From an uncultured Ruminococcus sp. (GTDB taxonomy: Bacteria > Bacillota > Clostridia > Oscillospirales > Acutalibacteraceae), in contig CACXDV010000015.1 of NCBI GenBank assembly GCA_902766585.1, positions 1 to 9,017 on the forward strand: a stretch of 9,017 nucleotides of DNA. Direction: 5' to 3'. Positions 6,251-9,017 of the stretch are shown in pieces. The position numbers and the translations under genes are program-made. Each line of letters opens with the position of its first letter. Position 1 is the first letter of the stretch. Below the pieces are notes generated by a model. It was not told the DNA's origin. It saw only the letters and a program-made list of their open reading frames with translations, and made no database searches.

Positions 6251-6686
6251 ATATACAGTAATCGCTTGCATCCTTTCCGGGATCATTGTCGATAATACTT
6301 TGCAGGGTAATATTATCAAGATACTCGTTGATAACGTCATATAACCCCTTCCATACCGGAAGAGTAATACAGCTTGGACTTCGTTCACAGTAATTCGGCT
6401 CGGATTCAAGACACGCAATAGGCGCAAGACTTCCTTCTGTAAGTCTCAGTATCTCGCCGACAGTGTAGTCTGACGGAGGTCTGGAAAGCATATATCCTCC
6501 CTGATAGCCTCTGTTGGTTCGTAAAAGCCCGCTTTTAGTAAGCAGCGGAACTATTTGTTCAAGATATTTCTTTGATATACTCTGGCGCTGCGCTATGTCC
6601 TTGAGAGCTATATATCCTTCGTTTCTGTGAATGGAAAGATCTATCAGCAATCTGAGGGCATATCTGCCTTTTGTTGATATTTTCAC
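6249..6686 (-). CDS. Rrf2/IscR-type transcriptional regulator, likely Fe-S cluster sensing
   Basis: A 145-residue dimeric winged-helix DNA-binding protein of the Rrf2 family, whose members sense Fe-S status, nitric oxide or cysteine metabolism. It opens with the hallmark MKISTKGRYALRLLIDL. The helix-turn-helix spans about 27-57 (DIAQRQSISKKYLEQI, with the IscR-like Glu43) and the wing has RGYQGGY (59-65). Cysteines at 92, 100 and 106 sit where IscR and NsrR bind their cluster; C92 aligns with E. coli IscR C92. The position of IscR His107 is occupied by Leu (L109), so the fourth ligand must differ. A further Cys143 lies at the C-terminus. The GTG start at 6686 is chosen because it begins the conserved domain and follows AAAGGAGAT; 14 extra upstream codons are open but lack this support. 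It stands alone, converging on the pilus genes, with no isc/suf genes in view. Confidence 0.9.
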   Translation of the reverse strand: MKISTKGRYALRLLIDLSIHRNEGYIALKDIAQRQSISKKYLEQIVPLLTKSGLLRTNRGYQGGYMLSRPPSDYTVGEILRLTEGSLAPIACLESEPNYCERSPSCITLPVWKGLYDVINEYLDNITLQSIIDNDPGKDASDYCI

Positions 6687-6699
6687 GGCTATCTCCTTT
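6684..6699 (-). promoter_or_regulatory. Strong ribosome binding site and GTG start of the Rrf2 gene
   Basis: Read on the minus strand, AAAGGAGAT (6699-6691) is followed after four bases by GTG (6686-6684). This fixes the start used here over an in-frame ATG further upstream at 6728. Confidence 0.85.
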
Positions 6700-6742
6700 C
6701 TGTGCATTATTATAACATTAAAACACACTTTTGTATAAATTG

Positions 6743-6771
6743 ATTATACCACAGTAAACTGCCAATTGCAA
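6743..6771 (-). promoter_or_regulatory. Sigma-A type promoter of the Rrf2 regulator gene
   Basis: On the minus strand, TTGCAA (6771-6766), a 17-nt spacer and TATAAT (6748-6743) with an extended TGG just before it make a good housekeeping promoter. Transcription would start near 6736, leaving about 50 nt of leader. IscR-like regulators often repress themselves, but I could not align a convincing IscR operator. Confidence 0.75.
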
Positions 6772-6780
6772 CATAATGAC

Positions 6781-6809
6781 GTAAAATTTACTAATAATAT
6801 TAATTATTA
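6781..6809. other. AT-rich dyads upstream of the Rrf2 promoter
   Basis: GTAAA-A-TTTAC (6781-6791) and TAATAAT-ATTA-ATTATTA (6792-6809) are two adjacent inverted repeats just upstream of the Rrf2 -35 box. They could be a regulator site or UP-element-like DNA. In such AT-rich sequence chance symmetry is quite possible. Nothing else is evident in the 6772-6850 gap. Confidence 0.25.
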
Positions 6810-6850
6810 CCATATACTGCATTTTTGGAGCAGAAAATTATACTAAAATG

Positions 6851-6884
6851 AAAAAATCCGCCCATACAGCCTTGTATGAGCGGA
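6851..6884 (-). terminator. Rho-independent terminator of infB
   Basis: On the minus strand TCCGCTCATACA, loop AGGC and TGTATGGGCGGA form a 12-bp stem with a single G-U pair (6884-6857), followed by six T (6856-6851). It starts 6 nt after the infB stop, so most infB transcripts should end here and not run into the Rrf2 gene. Confidence 0.92.
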
Positions 6885-6890
6885 ATATTT

Positions 6891-9017
6891 TTATTCGGTT
6901 ATCTGTTCCATTTCATAGATCTCGAAGATATCGCCTTCCTTGATATCACTGTATTTTTCAAGGGTGATACCACATTCAAAGCCTGCTGCGACCTCTTTTA
7001 CGCTGTCCTTGAAGCGCTGGAGAGATGCGATAGTGTCATCTGCAATAATGATACCGTCACGAACTACACGGCACTGCGCGCCCCTGACAACCTTTCCGGA
7101 AAGAACATAAGAGCCGGATACAAGACCGACATTTGTGATCTTGTAGGTCTGGCGAACCTCGACCTTACCGAGAATGGTTTCCTTAAACTTTGGAGCGAGC
7201 ATACCCTTCATAGCAGCCTCTATCTCCTCGATACAATCATAGATGATCCTGTACAGACGCATATCAACGCCGTCACGCTTTGCATTTTCCTCAGCAACGG
7301 AATCAGGACGGACATTGAAGCCGACAATGATTGCATTTGATGCTGATGCGAGCATAACATCGGATTCTCTTATCGCACCGACTGCGCTGTGTATTACATT
7401 AACTCTTACTTCTTCATTTGAAAGCTTTTCAAGTGACTGTCTTACAGCCTCAACAGAGCCTTGTACGTCTGCCTTAACAATGATCTTAAGCTCCTTCATA
7501 TCTCCGAGCTTCATCTGATCGAAGAGGTTATCAAGAGTAACCTTTGTACGGGCATTGAAGCGCTCCTCCTTCTCGGAGTCACGGCGCTGTGAAACAAGCT
7601 CCCTTGCAAGACGTTCATCAGATACGGCATTGAAGATATCTCCGCCTGTCGGAACATCATCAAGTCCGGTAATTTCAACAGGAACTGAGGGACCTGCTGA
7701 TTTGACCTTTGAGCCTTTATCATTTGTCATTGCCCTTACTCTTCCGACTGTTGTGCCGGCAACGATTATATCTCCGATATTGAGTGTACCGTTCTGTACA
7801 AGTACAGTTGCGATAGGACCTCTTCCCTTATCAAGACGCGCCTCGATAACTGTACCCTTGGCTGCTCTTTCGGGATTAGCTTTAAGCTCCTTCATATCGG
7901 CAACAAGAATAACCATTTCAAGAAGGTCATCAATTCCCTCCTTGGTATGAGCTGAAACCGGAATAACAGGAACATCTCCGCCCCATTCCTCAGGAAGAAG
8001 CTCATGCTCTGTGAGCTGTGATTTTACTCTTTCAACATCTGCGCCGGGCTTATCTATCTTGTTTACTGCTACAATTATTGATACGCCTGCTGCCTTTGCA
8101 TGATGTATAGCCTCTATTGTCTGCGGCATGATACCATCGTCAGCGGCAACAACAAGAATAGCAATATCTGTTACCTGTGCGCCTCTTGCTCTCATGGTCG
8201 TGAATGCCTCATGGCCGGGAGTATCAAGGAAGGTTATCTCCCTGTCATTTATCGTTACTCTGTATGCGCCGATATGCTGTGTGATGCCGCCTGCCTCGGT
8301 CGCTGTGACATGAGCATGACGGATAGCGTCGAGAAGTGAGGTCTTACCGTGGTCAACGTGTCCCATAACAACAACAACGGGAGCGCGGGGTACGAGATTA
8401 TCATCATCATCCTCACTGTCGTCAATTATCTTTTCCTCGATAGTCTCAAATACCTCTTTTTCTACCTTGGCATGGAATTCCATAGCTGCAAGTGAGGCAG
8501 TATCAAAATCTATAACATCATTAACGCTTGCCATAACGCCGAGCATCATAAGCTTTTTGATCACCTCGGCAGCAGTTGCCTTCAATCTGAGCGCAAGCTC
8601 GCCGACAGTTATCTCATCAGGTATCTGTACGGTAATAGGCTTATTCTTGCGGTCATTTGCAATTCTCTTAAGTCTTTCAGCCTCTGTCTCCTTGCGTGAA
8701 TTACGGGGCTTGCCCTTCTGCTGTGAACGCTGACTTATCTTCTGTTTCTGTGATGTAGGTTCCTTGTGCAGCTTCTCACTTGCAAGGCGGTCATACTTTT
8801 CATTATATCTGTCAATGTTTACATTGGATGCGCGGGTATTAATTACTCGTCCGCGGTTCTCATTTACCTTGCTGCTGTCCTCTGTTACTGTCTCATTCTG
8901 CTCAAGCTTTTTGCCGAGAATATGAGTTTCCTGCTTCGGACGCGCCATAGCAGGCTGCTTATTCTTTTTGGACTGCTTTTTATCGTTATTGTTTTTCTGC
9001 TGCTGAACGGGCTTTTC
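6891..9017 (-). CDS. infB: Translation initiation factor IF-2, N-terminus outside window
   Basis: GTPase that places initiator fMet-tRNA on the 30S subunit and promotes subunit joining. The frame is open to the window edge, so 708 residues plus stop are visible and the true start lies beyond base 9017. Numbering from the Met at 8948: a basic, Lys/Gln/Arg-rich linker (to about 102), the IF2_N domain (about 103-165), an acidic run DDSEDDDD (176-183), then the G domain with GHVDHGKT (196-203), GGIT (220-223), DTPGH (242-246), NKID (296-299) and SAHTKEG (332-338). Domains II and III follow, and the C-terminal fMet-tRNA binding domain runs to the end. All GTPase motifs are intact. infB normally lies in a nusA-infB-rbfA operon, but here a terminator follows the stop and no rbfA is present, so infB is the last gene of its transcript. 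Confidence 0.98.
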   Translation of the reverse strand, partial: EKPVQQQKNNNDKKQSKKNKQPAMARPKQETHILGKKLEQNETVTEDSSKVNENRGRVINTRASNVNIDRYNEKYDRLASEKLHKEPTSQKQKISQRSQQKGKPRNSRKETEAERLKRIANDRKNKPITVQIPDEITVGELALRLKATAAEVIKKLMMLGVMASVNDVIDFDTASLAAMEFHAKVEKEVFETIEEKIIDDSEDDDDNLVPRAPVVVVMGHVDHGKTSLLDAIRHAHVTATEAGGITQHIGAYRVTINDREITFLDTPGHEAFTTMRARGAQVTDIAILVVAADDGIMPQTIEAIHHAKAAGVSIIVAVNKIDKPGADVERVKSQLTEHELLPEEWGGDVPVIPVSAHTKEGIDDLLEMVILVADMKELKANPERAAKGTVIEARLDKGRGPIATVLVQNGTLNIGDIIVAGTTVGRVRAMTNDKGSKVKSAGPSVPVEITGLDDVPTGGDIFNAVSDERLARELVSQRRDSEKEERFNARTKVTLDNLFDQMKLGDMKELKIIVKADVQGSVEAVRQSLEKLSNEEVRVNVIHSAVGAIRESDVMLASASNAIIVGFNVRPDSVAEENAKRDGVDMRLYRIIYDCIEEIEAAMKGMLAPKFKETILGKVEVRQTYKITNVGLVSGSYVLSGKVVRGAQCRVVRDGIIIADDTIASLQRFKDSVKEVAAGFECGITLEKYSDIKEGDIFEIYEMEQITE

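Noticed and set aside
6876..7340. 154-residue + strand frame opposite the 3' end of infB
   Set aside because: Starts inside the infB terminator and is complementary to the conserved IF-2 C-terminal domain, with no plausible product.
8946..8948. Treating the Met at 8948 as the real IF-2 start
   Set aside because: The frame stays open upstream to the window edge with a Lys/Gln/Asn-rich sequence typical of the IF-2 N-terminal region, and no ribosome binding site precedes this ATG. The gene runs off the window.

Overview
The window most likely comes from a Clostridia-class Firmicute, probably a gut Oscillospiraceae/Ruminococcus relative. This is inferred from strong GGAG-type ribosome binding sites, AT-rich intergenic DNA, TATAAT promoters, TTG and GTG starts, a type IV pilus cluster of Gram-positive layout and a Rrf2 regulator beside infB. 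Genus is not proven by anything visible here.

Region 1 (2-4661, + strand) is the inner-membrane and motor part of a type IV pilus (T4P) machine, in the order prepilin peptidase (5' end outside the window), extension ATPase PilB, retraction ATPase PilT and platform protein PilC. Spacing is tight (15, 63 and 13 nt), so this looks like one operon, and it ends at a perfect 11-bp hairpin after pilC. PilB carries an N-terminal MshEN-like domain whose two 24-residue motifs fit the published c-di-GMP-binding pattern. The peptidase has an unusual, internally duplicated acidic insert. Region 2 (4662-6204, + strand) starts with a 226-nt intergenic stretch holding the pilC terminator and an AT-rich promoter region. 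Two genes for prepilin-like proteins with class III leaders follow and end at a strong terminator. The peptidase would cut both leaders, PilB, PilC and PilT would assemble and retract fibres, and the two prepilins would be subunits or tip/priming components. No pilM, pilN, pilO or obvious small major pilin gene is visible.

Region 3 (6208-6890) holds a shared terminator between convergent genes, then a minus-strand Rrf2/IscR-type regulator with three candidate Fe-S cysteines and its own good promoter. A 204-nt AT-rich intergenic region separates it from infB. Region 4 (6851-9017, minus strand) is translation initiation factor IF-2 without its extreme N-terminus. It is closed by a rho-independent terminator a few bases past the stop, so rbfA does not follow it.

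The genes are recognisable families. The most noteworthy points are the likely c-di-GMP input on PilB, the acidic loop in the peptidase, a prepilin with Ala instead of Gly at the cleavage site, and the lone Fe-S regulator. I saw no tRNA, rRNA, CRISPR array, insertion sequence or attachment site.
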